Source: Arcuatula senhousia
Lineage: Eukaryota; Mollusca; Bivalvia; Mytilida; Mytilidae
NCBI GenBank assembly: GCA_963971305.1
Contig: OZ020313.1
Coordinates: forward strand, 27,072,602 to 27,136,601
Length of the DNA: 64,000 bases
Reading direction: 5' to 3'
In this document: positions 34,865 through 45,459 of the stretch, piece after piece
Position numbering within the stretch: the first letter of the stretch is position 1
How the letters are laid out: each line of letters starts with the position of its first letter
Program-made: the position numbers and the translations under genes
Notes under the pieces: generated by a model
The model's database searches: none
What the model was told of the DNA's origin: nothing
Seen by the model: the letters and a program-made list of their open reading frames with translations, nothing else

Positions 34865-35211
34865 TGTATTCTCAAATTTATCTTCATGTACATATGTCTT
34901 ATTTAAGTAAAAAATGGCTGAGAGACAGCAATGACTTTCATTATGCGTTGACAACTTACTAGTTTACTAATTATTTAAGGCCATGTTAAAATATAGCTTT
35001 AAATATCTGAACAGACTATTAAAGTAGGGATGATTTATAAAACTTTTAATTTATGATACAATAATGTGAAATTCATACACAAGGACTAGTTTAGAAGCAA
35101 GTCCTTGTCATAGTTAAAAAAAATATATTAATAAAAATTTTCCCCTTATGGATCCCCATGTCTTGTTCCGTTCCGTTCCGTTTCGTTCCGTTCCGCAAAG
35201 TACCAATAGCC
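34865..35211 (-). repeat. Outer right arm of the foldback element
   Basis: Inverted near-identical copy of 21030-21390. It contains TTTAAGTAAAAAATGGCTG, the ACTAGTTTAGAAGCAAGTCC segment and the pentamer tract, and ends CCGCAAAGTACCAATAGCC at 35211. Confidence 0.85.
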
Positions 35212-35219
35212 TTTGTTTA
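35212..35219. other. Right 8-bp target-site duplication (TTTGTTTA)
   Basis: Direct repeat of 21022-21029, immediately outside the right terminal inverted repeat. Confidence 0.8.
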
Positions 35220-35978
35220 TAGATTTTTGCTATGTAAAAGCCATAGGCATTGGACATAATCAAACTGATAGATATCTAATAAACCTTTTTAGGGAGTGTT
35301 CTGATAGAACGAGGCTCCATACATTTTTTGCCGAAAATATGCACAAAACAATAAATAAATTTTCAATTGAAAGGGGGGTTCAAAACCCCGGAATTCCCCT
35401 TCTGGATCCACAACTGGAAGTGACCGATATAATAAACATCAATAAATGTTTCATTTGTAAAATCGTTTTAAGCAGCAAACATTTCAAATGTGTTTGACTT
35501 TAAAAAGGGAAACATAAAAACACATGCATTTTCTTTGTAAAGAGTGGTTTAGAATGTGTCAAAATTATATCTTTTGCATTGTAATTTTAATTTCTACCCA
35601 AATTCTAAGTAACCATTACGTTATTTAAAACATCTTACCTTTTGCTTGCTTCTGTATTTTATTCCCGAGAACGAAAAATAAATCCATTGTTGAAATTCTA
35701 AATAATCCATGATGAATTTCCAAATTAAAATCCATTTACAAAAAACACGACTAAATCCGTCTTGTCCATTTATAAAACATGTTAAAAGTACTCACAATCT
35801 GCTCACGATGAACTTGAATAAGGCGGGAAAATTTATGAACATTATGAAGGATCGGATGGGATGTCGGAACTACGTTGTTTTAATAAGTTTTCATAAAATA
35901 CAGATGCTATTAATGTTTAATCATATCTATACATTTATATATTATATATTTTCCCCGGTGTAAAATGGTTTAAGTAGG

Positions 35979-36080
35979 AGAATGTATGGTTTACTGTAGA
36001 TTCGTAAAAATAATTCACTCGCGCCTGACGGCGCTCGTGAATTATTTTTTACGAATCTACAGTAAACCATACATTTTCTC
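35979..36080. repeat. About 100-bp near-perfect palindrome
   Basis: The left arm (GAGAATGTATGGTTTACTG... to AATTCAC, 35979-36018) and right arm (GTGAATTATT... to CATACATTTTCTC, 36037-36080) are inverted with about two single-base differences. The 18-base centre contains GCGCC-TGAC-GGCGC, so pairing continues almost to the tip. It is likely a small foldback MITE. 35220-35970 and 36090-37190 hold no recognised gene. Confidence 0.8.
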
Positions 36081-37194
36081 AACTTCATACGGTTGCTACC
36101 GTTCAACGAAAGGGGAGCGGTTATTGGTCATGTACTTAATTTAAGACGAAAACAAGCTTATTTTGCACGAGTTTCAAGTTGTAAAGTTAAAATTAAATAT
36201 GTATTTTAGTTTTTTAATGGAGTTCTCGTTTAATCGTTGCCAAAAATGTGTATTTTAATAGAAAATGATCTCAAAGGCATGTTCTTACGGTTCTCCCATG
36301 AGGAGGTCAAGATACAGAGGTAAGGTAAGGTTCGGTCTTTAGTTAAATCAACGAATCGTTCTTAGGAAAGTAACCGTTGAGTTACGGTTGTGTTACGTAC
36401 CACAGTGACAAGTGAACTCTTCTCAGGGATTATCTTTGCTTAAAAATTATAATCCCCCTAGCGGCCAGGTAAAATACCACACAAGAAAAAAATAAAATCA
36501 TTAAGTAAGATGTAATTTTAAGGGGGAGGGGGGGGGCATAGATTTTTTTGTTCGAATTATTTTTGCGCAGCGCGCCAAAAAATATTGATGTTACTATAAA
36601 TGTGTTGCGTCCGTCCGTATGTGTGTTCTGTCGTACCATTATTTTGTAACAGATTTCTCGGCTACTATTATTTGTAGGCTTTCAATATTTGGTAAGAAGC
36701 TCCAGGTAGGGGTTCGTATGGTGGGATGCATTTTCAGGTCTGTTGCTTACATGTATCAGGTCGGGTATACTAAGTTTTATTACGTCAGCATAAATTAGAA
36801 TACATTTAAATAATTATTCTTGACATTAAGTTGTAAACATGACCTTTAAAGTTGACCAATCGATTCAATGGTATGCATTGCATTGTGGGCTACTATACGT
36901 AAATACTTTAGTAAAACACGTGTTAACTGTAGAAAATAGTACATTTTCAATATGCTACGGGAATTTCAATTTTCATTTTTTTCAATTTATTTGCAATAAA
37001 TAGTTAACCTATGCCGTTGTCTGCATTTTCCTCGCTCAGATTAGAAATTGAAAACATATTAAAAAACTTTTCATTTATTCCACTTGACTATGTATGTCGT
37101 CTTATAAAACAGGTTTAAAGGCCTATTCAAGAGATATTCGCGCTTTTGGGGCACGGGATATGCATGTTTTGCAATTATAGCTGCATTGAAGCAG

Positions 37195-37202
37195 TATAAA
37201 TA
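37195..37202 (+). promoter_or_regulatory. TATA box upstream of secreted-protein exon
   Basis: TATAAATA lies 41 bases before the ATG at 37243. A start site about 30 bases downstream, near CTCACTTT (about 37226), would leave a short leader. Position and sequence are what one expects of a TATA-type promoter; function is inferred. Confidence 0.5.
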
Positions 37203-37242
37203 AGCTTTCAGTTCTATTGGTTGCCTCTCACTTTTCTAAGAC

Positions 37243-37491
37243 ATGGGATATATTCAACTTGCTTTGTTATTACTAACGTGTACTTGGAGTGTTAATTTAG
37301 TTTTCGAAATGCCCTCCTTCGCACGCAAAAGCTCCTTCAAAGAGCATTCATTTTACGGGACCAGCAAAATTCTTGACTCCAGGCATATTCCGACAAGCGT
37401 CCTTAAATTGGCCGAAGGATATGGACTGCTAGACAGGAGAAGGAATATGTGCTCTGGCTGTGTTTCGTTTCTATCGGGCGTGTCTGTTAAG
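37243..37491 (+). CDS. First coding exon of a putative secreted protein
   Basis: The ATG at 37243 opens an 83-codon frame starting MGYIQLALLLLTCTWSVNL, a clear hydrophobic signal peptide. A polar segment follows with RKSSFKEHSFYGTSKILD, HIPTSVLKLAEGYGLLDRRR and a CSGCVSFL motif. A consensus splice donor (AAG|GTTAGT) ends the exon in phase 0 at 37491; beyond it the frame becomes an intron-like stretch with an early stop. The paired cysteines near the end could begin a saposin-like or other disulfide domain, but I do not recognise the family. No further exons were found downstream within the window. A TATA box at 37195 supports a real start. Confidence 0.5.
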
Positions 37492-37570
37492 GTTAGTTTT
37501 ATATACTTATATCATATATTTAAGTATTAATATAGTCTTTTTTTAATATGCATTATAGGACAAAGCACAC

Positions 37571-37655
37571 TACCTATATCGCACCCCCTATATCGCACCT
37601 CTTACCCTATATCGCACCCCTTACCCTATATCGCATACCCTATATCGCACCCCTA
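37571..37655. repeat. Short tandem repeat (CCTATATCGCACC)n
   Basis: About five imperfect copies of CCTATATCGCACC, spaced 14-20 bases. The motif lies next to, and resembles part of, the foldback that follows (CCTATATCATACC). Confidence 0.7.
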
Positions 37656-37670
37656 CACAATATCAATATT

Positions 37671-37845
37671 TTATTCTATATGATATAATGAACATTACAT
37701 GGCAAAATCTGCATCACATGCTGTATTAACCCTCGACCTATATCATACCTCGGGCCGTTGGCCCTCGGTATGATATAGGTGTCTCGGGTAAATACAGCAT
37801 ATGATACATATTTTGCCATGTATTATTCAGTATATATTGAATTTT
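37671..37845. repeat. Foldback repeat centred near 37758
   Basis: Inverted arms: ACATGGCAAAAT...CATGCTGTATTAACCC with GGGTAAATACAGCAT...ATTTTGCCATGT, then CCTATATCATACC with GGTATGATATAGG, closing on a short loop around GGGCCGTTGGCCC. Arms are roughly 60-80 bp with mismatches towards the outside. There is no coding. Confidence 0.7.
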
Positions 37846-38430
37846 TGCCTGGTTGTGTACCCCACTTGAAAGTTTTGGTTTATGGTTATAGGGATGTCCG
37901 TCCATCCGTTAGTTACACATAGAGATGCATATCTGTTATAAGCTTAAACTTCCCCTAAACCACCTAATGGATTTTCTTAAAACTGACAATTTTATAATTG
38001 ATCAAAATGAATTTTGATAGAGCGGGGTGTGTGGGCTGTGGCTCATATTTGTTAGTTTATATTGGTGATATGTTTTGTCATATATTGAACTGATTAAACA
38101 GTCTTTTTGTAAAATATATAGATCTTACACTAAAACAAGCCCCCTTATCGCTTAGTGATTTGTTATTTACACACACAATTTCAGGGCTTATATTCCCGAT
38201 TTATAAATTTTAGACATGTAAACCTCTAATTTTGATTAAAATCTTGCGAATTGTTTATTCTCGTCTTTTCAACTTTTTGATGCTTTAATTCTTGAGTGTT
38301 CGAACAGCCATCGTCTAAGCATACGTCGATCTCTGCCAATAAGGTTCTTTGTGCGGTTAAAAATTGTCAGAATATAAAATGTTATGCATAACGCAATAAA
38401 CATATGCAATAAACTTCAAACTGAAAAAGA

Positions 38431-39186
38431 TGCATATATATGGCACGCCGTAACCACTTTAATGAAAAAATCTTAGTTTAAGTTACTTAATCCAAGTTTA
38501 ACTGAGCTTAATCTAGGATTAAGTAGCATTAACTAAGATTAACCCAGCTAAATGTAAGTTACAGAGAAACCTTGATTTTCTTAACTTAAACTAAGATTAT
38601 CTCGTCACTATCATTAAGTTCAGAAAATCTCGGTTTAACTGAGTTTGAATAGAAAAACTTAGTTTTTCTTGAAAACTTTTAGAAAATCCTAGTTTTTCAA
38701 AACTTAATGATAGATACTTCAGTTAATCCTAGATTAAGTTACTTAAACTAAGATTAAGTGGTACTTTCAAAGGTGTGTAACTGATAAACACAGTTAAGTC
38801 GTATATATCGAGCGTTTTGATTGGCAAAAAGATAAGTTGAACCCACCTTTTCTGGGAGGAATTTTGATTGGCCAGAACATAACCCACCTTTTCTGGGAAC
38901 TTAATCTTAGATTAAGCTAGCTAAATGTGAATTACTGAAAAATCTAGATTTCTAAACTAAAACTTCAATTTTCTCATAACTCACATTAAGCTGAGAAAAA
39001 CCTAGATTAACTGAAAAATATGAGAAAATCTTAGTTTCAGTAGTATATTTTTAGAAAAACTCGGTTTTTCTCAGCTTAATGATAGTTAGGTCAGTTAATC
39101 CTAGATTAAGCTCAGTTAATCTAGGATTAAGTAACTTAATCTACGTTTTTCTCTTTATTGTGGTTGTGGCGTGCCATACATATATT
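38431..39186. mobile_element. Complex foldback element with TATGGCACGCC ends
   Basis: The termini TATATATGGCACGCCGTAACC (from about 38436) and its imperfect complement ending GGCGTGCCATACATATA (to about 39185) enclose 750 bp. The interior is built of inverted variants of AACTTAATCTTAG/CTAAGATTAAGTT words, twice (38460-38765 and 38895-39140). They flank a short unique centre with a direct repeat ACCCACCTTTTCTGGGA (about 38840 and 38889). TA-rich flanks suggest a TA target. No protein is encoded. 37850-38430 and 39190-41310 hold nothing certain, only short hairpins such as ATAGCCCC...GGGGCTAT at about 40565. Confidence 0.65.
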
Positions 39187-41357
39187 TAAGGTAGTACAGT
39201 GGTATAACACTGAGCATCTTTTCTGAGCATGTTACCAAATTTAAGCAAAGGCAAAAACATTGATATTTTACTGTACTAAGATTGTTAGTATGATAAATTA
39301 TTCGAGAAAAAATAAGTTTGAAACAAAACCTAACTGTTATATTCATGTTATAACATTTCCCGAACTTTTTTCAAGGGAGATAATTTGTATGAAATGTGTA
39401 GGGAAAATTCAGTTTTTCCAATTTATTTTCAGAAAATTAACGGTGACCCCATGATTTTATACCTTATTTTCGAAGAACTAACAAAAATTGATGTTTTGAC
39501 AAAATATAACAAAAATCTATCCCGTAAAATTTGAAAAAAATAATTTTAACCATTTTTCCCTATACAATCTATATAAAAATAGCCAAATTTGAACTGTTTT
39601 TGATATATTTTCTACAAAAATTTAGCACGGTGACCTATTCTTTTTATAATATTTTTCAAACATATGCACATAGATACTTCATATGACAAAATTTTAAAAA
39701 ATTCTATCCTACCGATTTTTTACTATTGTACTACCTTAAGGGTGAAAATCATGTCAGAGAACAAGTGTAAATTTTACGGTAAAATCTTTATGTATCCTAA
39801 ATCTGAGCGAGGAAAAGTTTTTCTAGACCATTTTCTGTCGGCAAAACCCACAAAGACTTTAAAAGCTCTTTTTACATTTTACCCAGGGAAGTTTGAAAAT
39901 CATCATCTTCTTGGTCGTAAAGCACGTGTTTTATGTTGATAGTAAACAAATACTACACATTTAAATACCGACATGCAATGCAGTTCATTTAGATGATTGG
40001 TTAAAAACCATGACGCGACAATGCGATTTGTTTTGAAAACAATCACCTTAAAAGGTAAAATCCCCGACCTGTGTATGGGCTTCCCATTTTTAATGAGCCG
40101 ACTTTGATCTTTTTGTGCTCGGCGGAGGACGTCAGGGATTGTGTTCTTGGTCAGTGAGCAGAAATTCTTCAGAATGTGGTTTCTCTCTAACCGCTGAAAT
40201 CTTTTTATCTTTCCTTCTGGCTTTCAATATTTTTCGTCAACTCTGTAAACCAAATTGGAAATAAAGCCATACAGTGGAAGCCCAGGAAATGAGTTACAAA
40301 AATTGTGAACGAACAGATAGAGAGATAGACGAACGAACGCGCATGTTATAAGAAACATTTCCCATTATTTTAGAAGAGGATGTGGATTTGATAGTTATTT
40401 GTTATTATAATAAGTTTCTTAGAAGAGTAGCTAAAGAGGAAAGAAAATTTACAAAAATAGGCCAACTTTTAATATGACTAAAAAAAAACAACTACAAAAC
40501 AGATATTTACTAAGTCAAAAAATAAATGGTAAATCAATTAACCCCAAAAGCCATATTATCATATAGCCCCGATTGAAATTGAATTGAGGGGCTATTTTAA
40601 GGATCGAATTGGTGTTTGTCAGTCTATCCATTATATGTACCTCAGGGTACTATTTTAACAGATTTTCACACTATTACACAATCTTTTTGACATACTGTAT
40701 ATGTGCACCTCTCTACTTTATCTGAACACTTTATAGTTTTAATTTTTATTCCCTAATATTTATTTCATAAATTAAAAACTAAACTACATGTACAATATTA
40801 CATTCATATATAATTGACTTGATAAAAGGGTCAATTATATTAATACCACGGAGTTATTTTATAAGATATAAGTCCATGCATGCTTATACCCTTGAATTAA
40901 TCGTCACGAGTCTATTTCCTCGACTTTTTGCTATTTTAATGAAACCATTTTTAGTTTCAAATTTTTACTGTCTTGGACAATTCTGAGACAATTCGATATT
41001 ATTTTATCATGGCAATTTGATGATTATTAACTGTTATAAAATCTATTTAGCATCAATATATAGTTAAATGAAAGCAGTCACTGAGAACACTGTAAAACAC
41101 CAGTACAAACTGTTTTGCATTATCATTTGGCCATGCGAGCTATTGTGAAGACTACTAAACTTACAGAATTATCGAAGTGTCCATTATTTTAAGAAATCCA
41201 GATTAAATTCAGTATATTGTCCTTGCTGTAAATCAAATGAAATTGAATTTGTGTCCAGTAAAATCAAAAGTTTTAACAGTGGACACTACTAGATCGGCCT
41301 TAAACATGAACTTCAAAATACAAATGACAACAAAGTTCCATACAATAAATTTTGCTA

Positions 41358-41399
41358 CGCCTGACGCGCATTTCGTCTATTCAAGACTCATCAGAGGCG
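41358..41399 (-). ncRNA. Hammerhead ribozyme, family A, unit 1
   Basis: Intact CUGAUGA, stem II and GAA, with stem I CGCCU/AGGCG. One change (GCGCA for GCGCG in the plus strand) replaces a stem III C-G pair by U-G, so folding is weakened but possible. Confidence 0.7.
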
Positions 41400-41715
41400 C
41401 TCTACCAAAAATATTGAAAGTGCCAAACACTGCATGAATATGATGAGCATAGAACAGTATAACCAAAAATACCAAACTGGGGAACCAAATTATTACTAAG
41501 TTATTCAACCTATGTCTGGGGTAGGAAGAACCTTAGGGTTTAGACAATTTTGAAATTTAGACGGATAATTTAAAGCTTTGATGTATTCTCCAACTCAAAA
41601 GTGTTGGTACCGGAGCGGGCTAACCTCGGGGAATTTAAACTCCACCAGCAGTGCTAACCTTCACGTGTGTTCGAAATACAAATGACAACAAAGTTCCAGA
41701 CAATAAATTTTGCTA

Positions 41716-41757
41716 CGCCTGACGCGCGTTTCGTCTATTCAAGACTCATCAGAGGCG
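41716..41757 (-). ncRNA. Hammerhead ribozyme, family A, unit 2 (intact)
   Basis: The minus strand reads CGCCU, CUGAUGA, GUC-UUGAAUA-GAC, GAA, ACG-CG-CGU, C, AGGCG. Stem I has five pairs, stem II three plus a seven-base loop, stem III three with a two-base loop. Cleavage is predicted after the C of GUC. Every core base is canonical. Confidence 0.82.
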
Positions 41758-42073
41758 CTCTACCAAAAATATTGAAAGTGCCAAACACTGCATGAATATG
41801 AAGAGCATAGAACAGTATAACCAAAAATACCAAACTGGGGAACCAAATTATTACTAAGATATTCAACCTATATCTGGGGTAGGAAGAACCTTAGGGTTTA
41901 GACAATTTTGAAATTTAGACGGATATTTTAAAGCTTTGATGTATTCTCCAACTCAAAAGTGTTGGTGCCGGAGCGGGCTAACCTCGGGGAATTTAAACTC
42001 CACCAGCAGTGCTAACCTTCACGTGTGTTCGAAATACAAATGACAACAAAGTTCCAGACAATAAATTTTGCTA

Positions 42074-42115
42074 CGCCTGACGCGCGTTTCGTCTATTCAA
42101 GACTCATTAGAGGCG
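42074..42115 (-). ncRNA. Hammerhead ribozyme, family A, unit 3 (core mutant)
   Basis: CUGAUGA is changed to CUAAUGA (plus strand CATTAG instead of CATCAG). G5 is an essential core base, so this copy should not cleave; the stems are unchanged. Confidence 0.7.
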
Positions 42116-42431
42116 CTCTACCAAAAATATTGAAAGTGCCAAACACTGCATGAATATGAAGAGCATAGAACAGTATAACCAAAAATTCCAAACTGGGGAA
42201 CCAAATTATTACTAAGATATTCAACCTATGTCTGGGATAGGAAGAACCTTAGGGTTTAGACAATTTTGAAATTAAGACGGATAATTTAAAGCTTTGATGT
42301 ATTCTCCAACTCAAAAGTGTTGGTGCCGGAGCGGGCTAACCTCGGGGAATTTAAACTCCACCAGCAGTGCTAACCTTCACGTGTGTTCGAAATACAAATG
42401 ACAACAAAGTTCCAGACAATAAATTTTGCTA

Positions 42432-42473
42432 CACCTGACGCGCGTTTCGTCTATTCAAGACTCATCACAGGCG
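42432..42473 (-). ncRNA. Hammerhead ribozyme, family A, unit 4 (core mutant)
   Basis: The first core base is changed (GUGAUGA for CUGAUGA) and stem I is altered on the other strand (AGGUG for AGGCG). The same pair of changes is in unit 7, three units away. Confidence 0.7.
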
Positions 42474-42788
42474 CTCTACCAAAAATATTGAAAGTGCCAA
42501 ACACTGCATGAGTATGAAGAGCATAGAACAGTATAACCAAAAATACCAAACTGGGGAACCAAATTATTACTAAGATATTCAACCTATGTCTGGGGTAGGA
42601 AGAACCTTAGGGTTTAGACAATTTTGAAATTTAGACGGATAATTTAAAGCTTTGATGTATTCTCCAACTCAAAAGTGTTGGTACCGGAGCGGGCTAACCA
42701 CGGGGAATTTAAACTCCACCAGCAGTGCTAACCTTCACGTGTATTCGAAATTCAAATGACAACAAAGTTCCAGACAATAAATTTTCTA

Positions 42789-42830
42789 CGCCTGACGCGC
42801 GTTTCGTCTATTCAAGACTCATCAGAGGCG
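42789..42830 (-). ncRNA. Hammerhead ribozyme, family A, unit 5 (intact)
   Basis: Identical in all 42 positions to unit 2. Confidence 0.82.
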
Positions 42831-43146
42831 CTCTACCAAAAATATTGAAAGTGCCAAACACTGCATGAATATGAAGAGCATAGAACAGTATAACCAAAAA
42901 TACCAAACTGGGGAACCAAATTATTACTAAGATATTCAACCTATATCTGGGGTAGGAAGAACCTTAGGGTTTAGACAATTTTGAAATTTAGACGGATAAT
43001 TTAAAGCTTTGATGTATTCTCCAACTCAAAAGTGTTGGTGCCGGAGCGGGCTAACCTCGGGGAATTTAAACTCCACCAGCAGTGCTAACCTTCACGTGTG
43101 TTCGAAATACAAATGACAACAAAGTTCCAGACAATAAATTTTGCTA

Positions 43147-43188
43147 CGCCTGACGCGCGTTTCGTCTATTCAAGACTCATCAGAGGCG
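43147..43188 (-). ncRNA. Hammerhead ribozyme, family A, unit 6 (intact)
   Basis: Identical in all 42 positions to unit 2. Confidence 0.82.
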
Positions 43189-43504
43189 CTCTACCAAAAA
43201 TATTGAAAGTGCCAAACACTGCATGAATATGAAGAGCATAGAACAGTATAACCAAAAATTCCCAACTGGGGAACCAAATTATTACTAAGATATTCAACCT
43301 ATGTCTGGGGTAGGAAGAACCTTAGGGTTTAGACAATTTTGAAATTTAGACGGATAATTTAAAGCTTTGATGTATTCTCCAACTCAAAAGTGTTGGTACC
43401 GGAGCGGGCTAACCTCGGGGAATTTAAACGCCACCAGCAGTGCTAACCTTCACGTGTGTTCGAAATACAAATGACAACAAAGTTCCAGACAATAAATTTT
43501 GCTA

Positions 43505-43546
43505 CACCTGACGCGCGTTTCGTCTATTCAAGACTCATCACAGGCG
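43505..43546 (-). ncRNA. Hammerhead ribozyme, family A, unit 7 (core mutant)
   Basis: Shares both changes of unit 4 (first core base and one stem I base), so it is predicted inactive. Confidence 0.7.
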
Positions 43547-44089
43547 CTCTACCAAAATATTGAAAGTGCCAAACACTGCATGAATATGAAGAGCATAGAA
43601 CAGTATAACCAAAAATAACAGTATAACCAAAAATATATGTAGGCTGGATTACCCGACGGTTTATTTTACCTGACCACTTCGTTTTTATATATAATACCAC
43701 AATGATAAAATCTTAATTTTGTGGAAGCATACTCTTATCGAACTATTAAAAGGGTCTTTCACGTTCAGGTTTAGGTTACGCATGAGATGAACAACCTCGT
43801 TTACGATAATAAAAGAAACTTATACCCACAAAATTATCCGACTAATAAATAGTTTTTAACCCAAGAACTATATTGTCCTATTAGGAGTACGGAAAGATTA
43901 AGATTTATGCTTCAACTATACCAAAACACTCGTACTAAGTATTTGTAACTAAATGACCTATGGAGTAAACATGTTAAAGACCTTGATGATCAAATGAGAT
44001 CCATTTAGGGTTTGAGCTATTGTTGGGTGCTAGGCTCTGTATAAAGATTATGTAACTCCATTGTATATTGACAAATCACTTGAATTATC

Positions 44090-45070
44090 TTACATTGAAG
44101 ATAAAAAAGTATTGAACGAAAAGTACTAAAATTCCATGTGCAATAAGCCTACAACCGTTGTTTTTATGTATCTGTTATTTATGGTTGATTTGTTCTATGG
44201 ACCCATGACATGTCAAATCAAGCATGTTTTCTCGCTTCAATATAATCTCCACTTGCATTTTTTAAAGGCAGTTTCTGGTATAAATATTATAAATGTGTTA
44301 TTTATTTACTGTACTTTGTTTGATATTATTAGATGTCTTTTTGAACAAAAAAACTCGATTGAGAGATACTTAGGTTATTTGAAACAGAATTAAACGTCAG
44401 ATTTAGAATTACATCTCACTTTATACTTTATAATTATTTTTGACATTATATCTCTCTTTTTTCTGAAACATAAACACGTGTTGCTCCCACATGTCCGTTA
44501 TAATTGTGTTTGTCTTATCGAAACATTGTTTAATTTGATTGTCACGACAAAAGATGCTTTAACAGAAAAACAGGCATGTACTGTTCGTAACCTTAATGTC
44601 TAATATCTATTAAAGATTTAATTGTCCTGTACCAAGTCAGGACCATTGCGATTTATAACTATTCCGGTGTGTCTTCCATGTTTTGTCTTTTCTCTTGAGC
44701 ATTAAGATTAATCCTCCAAGTACGGTAATTTTGTTATTACCTTTATCTACTGCTTTGTTTCTTAATATGCTTCAAAGTTTGAACTCATTTAGACGTTTAG
44801 TTTTTTTTCTGAAGATCATTTTACCTTGCTGTCATTTTGTTTGCCAGAAACGTTAAAAACCATTTTCCAGACTTGTCCATTAGGTTTAAGCAAACTCGAC
44901 TTTTCTCACGACGTTGATTATTGCGAAAGCCTGTCTTGACACCATTCACCAACGCAATTTGTATTTTCTTATTATTTGTTTGAATTGAAAGATGGACAAT
45001 ATCTGCAATAAGGCATTATTCATTGCTGTCTAGAGTTAATAAAAACTGTTGTATTGTGATAAACATGTAT
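44090..45070 (+). repeat. Interspersed repeat copy (family of 15450-17130)
   Basis: 44100-44340 matches 15450-15720 (AAGTATTGAACGAAAAGTACT, ATGTATCTGTTAT, AAATCAAGCATGTTTTCTC). 44800-45060 matches 16130-16380. It is interrupted by a different repeat at about 44590-44730. 43640-44090 shows nothing recognisable. Confidence 0.55.
44590..44730 (-). repeat. Dispersed repeat with CAATGGTCCTGACTTGGTAC
   Basis: Inverted match to 51880-52000 and 62215-62345 (GGTAATAACAAA, GGAGGAT, AAGACACACC, CGCAATGGTCCTGACTT). It is a short family that I recognise as common in mussel DNA. Confidence 0.65.
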
Positions 45071-45459
45071 TTAAAAAGATACCAGCAATTATCTCCGATC
45101 TTGTCATTGATTAGCTACCAAGCAGCGCGATTTTTGCCATACCAGGATACCATTTTGTTTTTATTTGATATTTTTTTTATGCTGGTGGATAAGAACAAAT
45201 AAGAAGAAGATATCATTTTAGTAAATTACGCTTGAAGAGAATCAAGTTATTCGCATCCATTATCTATTGAAAGAACCCGTCGCTTCTACAAGAAAATAAC
45301 TCATTTATTACATATCAATTAAGTCGAAAATTTAAAAATATATCTATAGAAGTCTTGTTTTTGTACATCAACTGAATACTGATTTAGTTATAAATCTTTC
45401 CATGTATGTGCATATCAGTATTTTAACCATTAAATTGAAAATAACTTACTCCCTTTAAA

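Larger units (their letters stand above)
21030..35211. mobile_element. Giant foldback element with tandem-repeat arms
   Basis: The ends are inverted copies (GGCTATTGGTACTTTGCGG at 21030; CCGCAAAGTACCAATAGCC ending at 35211) flanked by an 8-bp duplication. Moving inward, each arm has GGAAC-type pentamer repeats, a unique stretch of about 360 bp (21030-21390 mirrored at 34865-35211), then an array of a 332-bp unit. The left array has about 9 copies, the right about 19, in opposite orientations. The 4.5-kb centre has no transposase, so the element is non-autonomous. An 8-bp duplication fits the hAT or P superfamilies; arms built of tandem repeats recall Drosophila FB and Galileo elements. That family placement is an inference. 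Confidence 0.82.
41313..43636 (-). repeat. Retrozyme-like tandem array, 358-bp unit, about 6.5 copies
   Basis: The anchor CTGACGCGC occurs at 41361, 41719, 42077, 42435, 42792, 43150 and 43508, spaced 357-358 bp. Every unit contains a hammerhead ribozyme on the minus strand between CGCCT and AGGCG. Non-coding tandem units of this size with type I hammerheads are the hallmark of retrozymes, which I recall as described from mussels among other animals: they are transcribed, self-cleaved, circularised and copied back by host retroelements. Unit variants repeat every third copy. The array ends in a duplicated ACAGTATAACCAAAAAT. Confidence 0.85.

Noticed and set aside
21292..34954. Dozens of 60-100-residue open frames repeated every 332 bp on both strands
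   Set aside because: They exist because the unit is repeated and lacks stops in those phases. Both strands are open equally, frames shift with poly-A length changes, and there is no protein-like conservation beyond the DNA identity.
39664..39939. 91-residue plus-strand frame
   Set aside because: AT-rich composition, no recognised domain, no splice context; could not be supported as a gene.
41237..41437. 66-residue frame at the start of the retrozyme array
   Set aside because: It runs into the ribozyme-bearing repeat and is not conserved between units.
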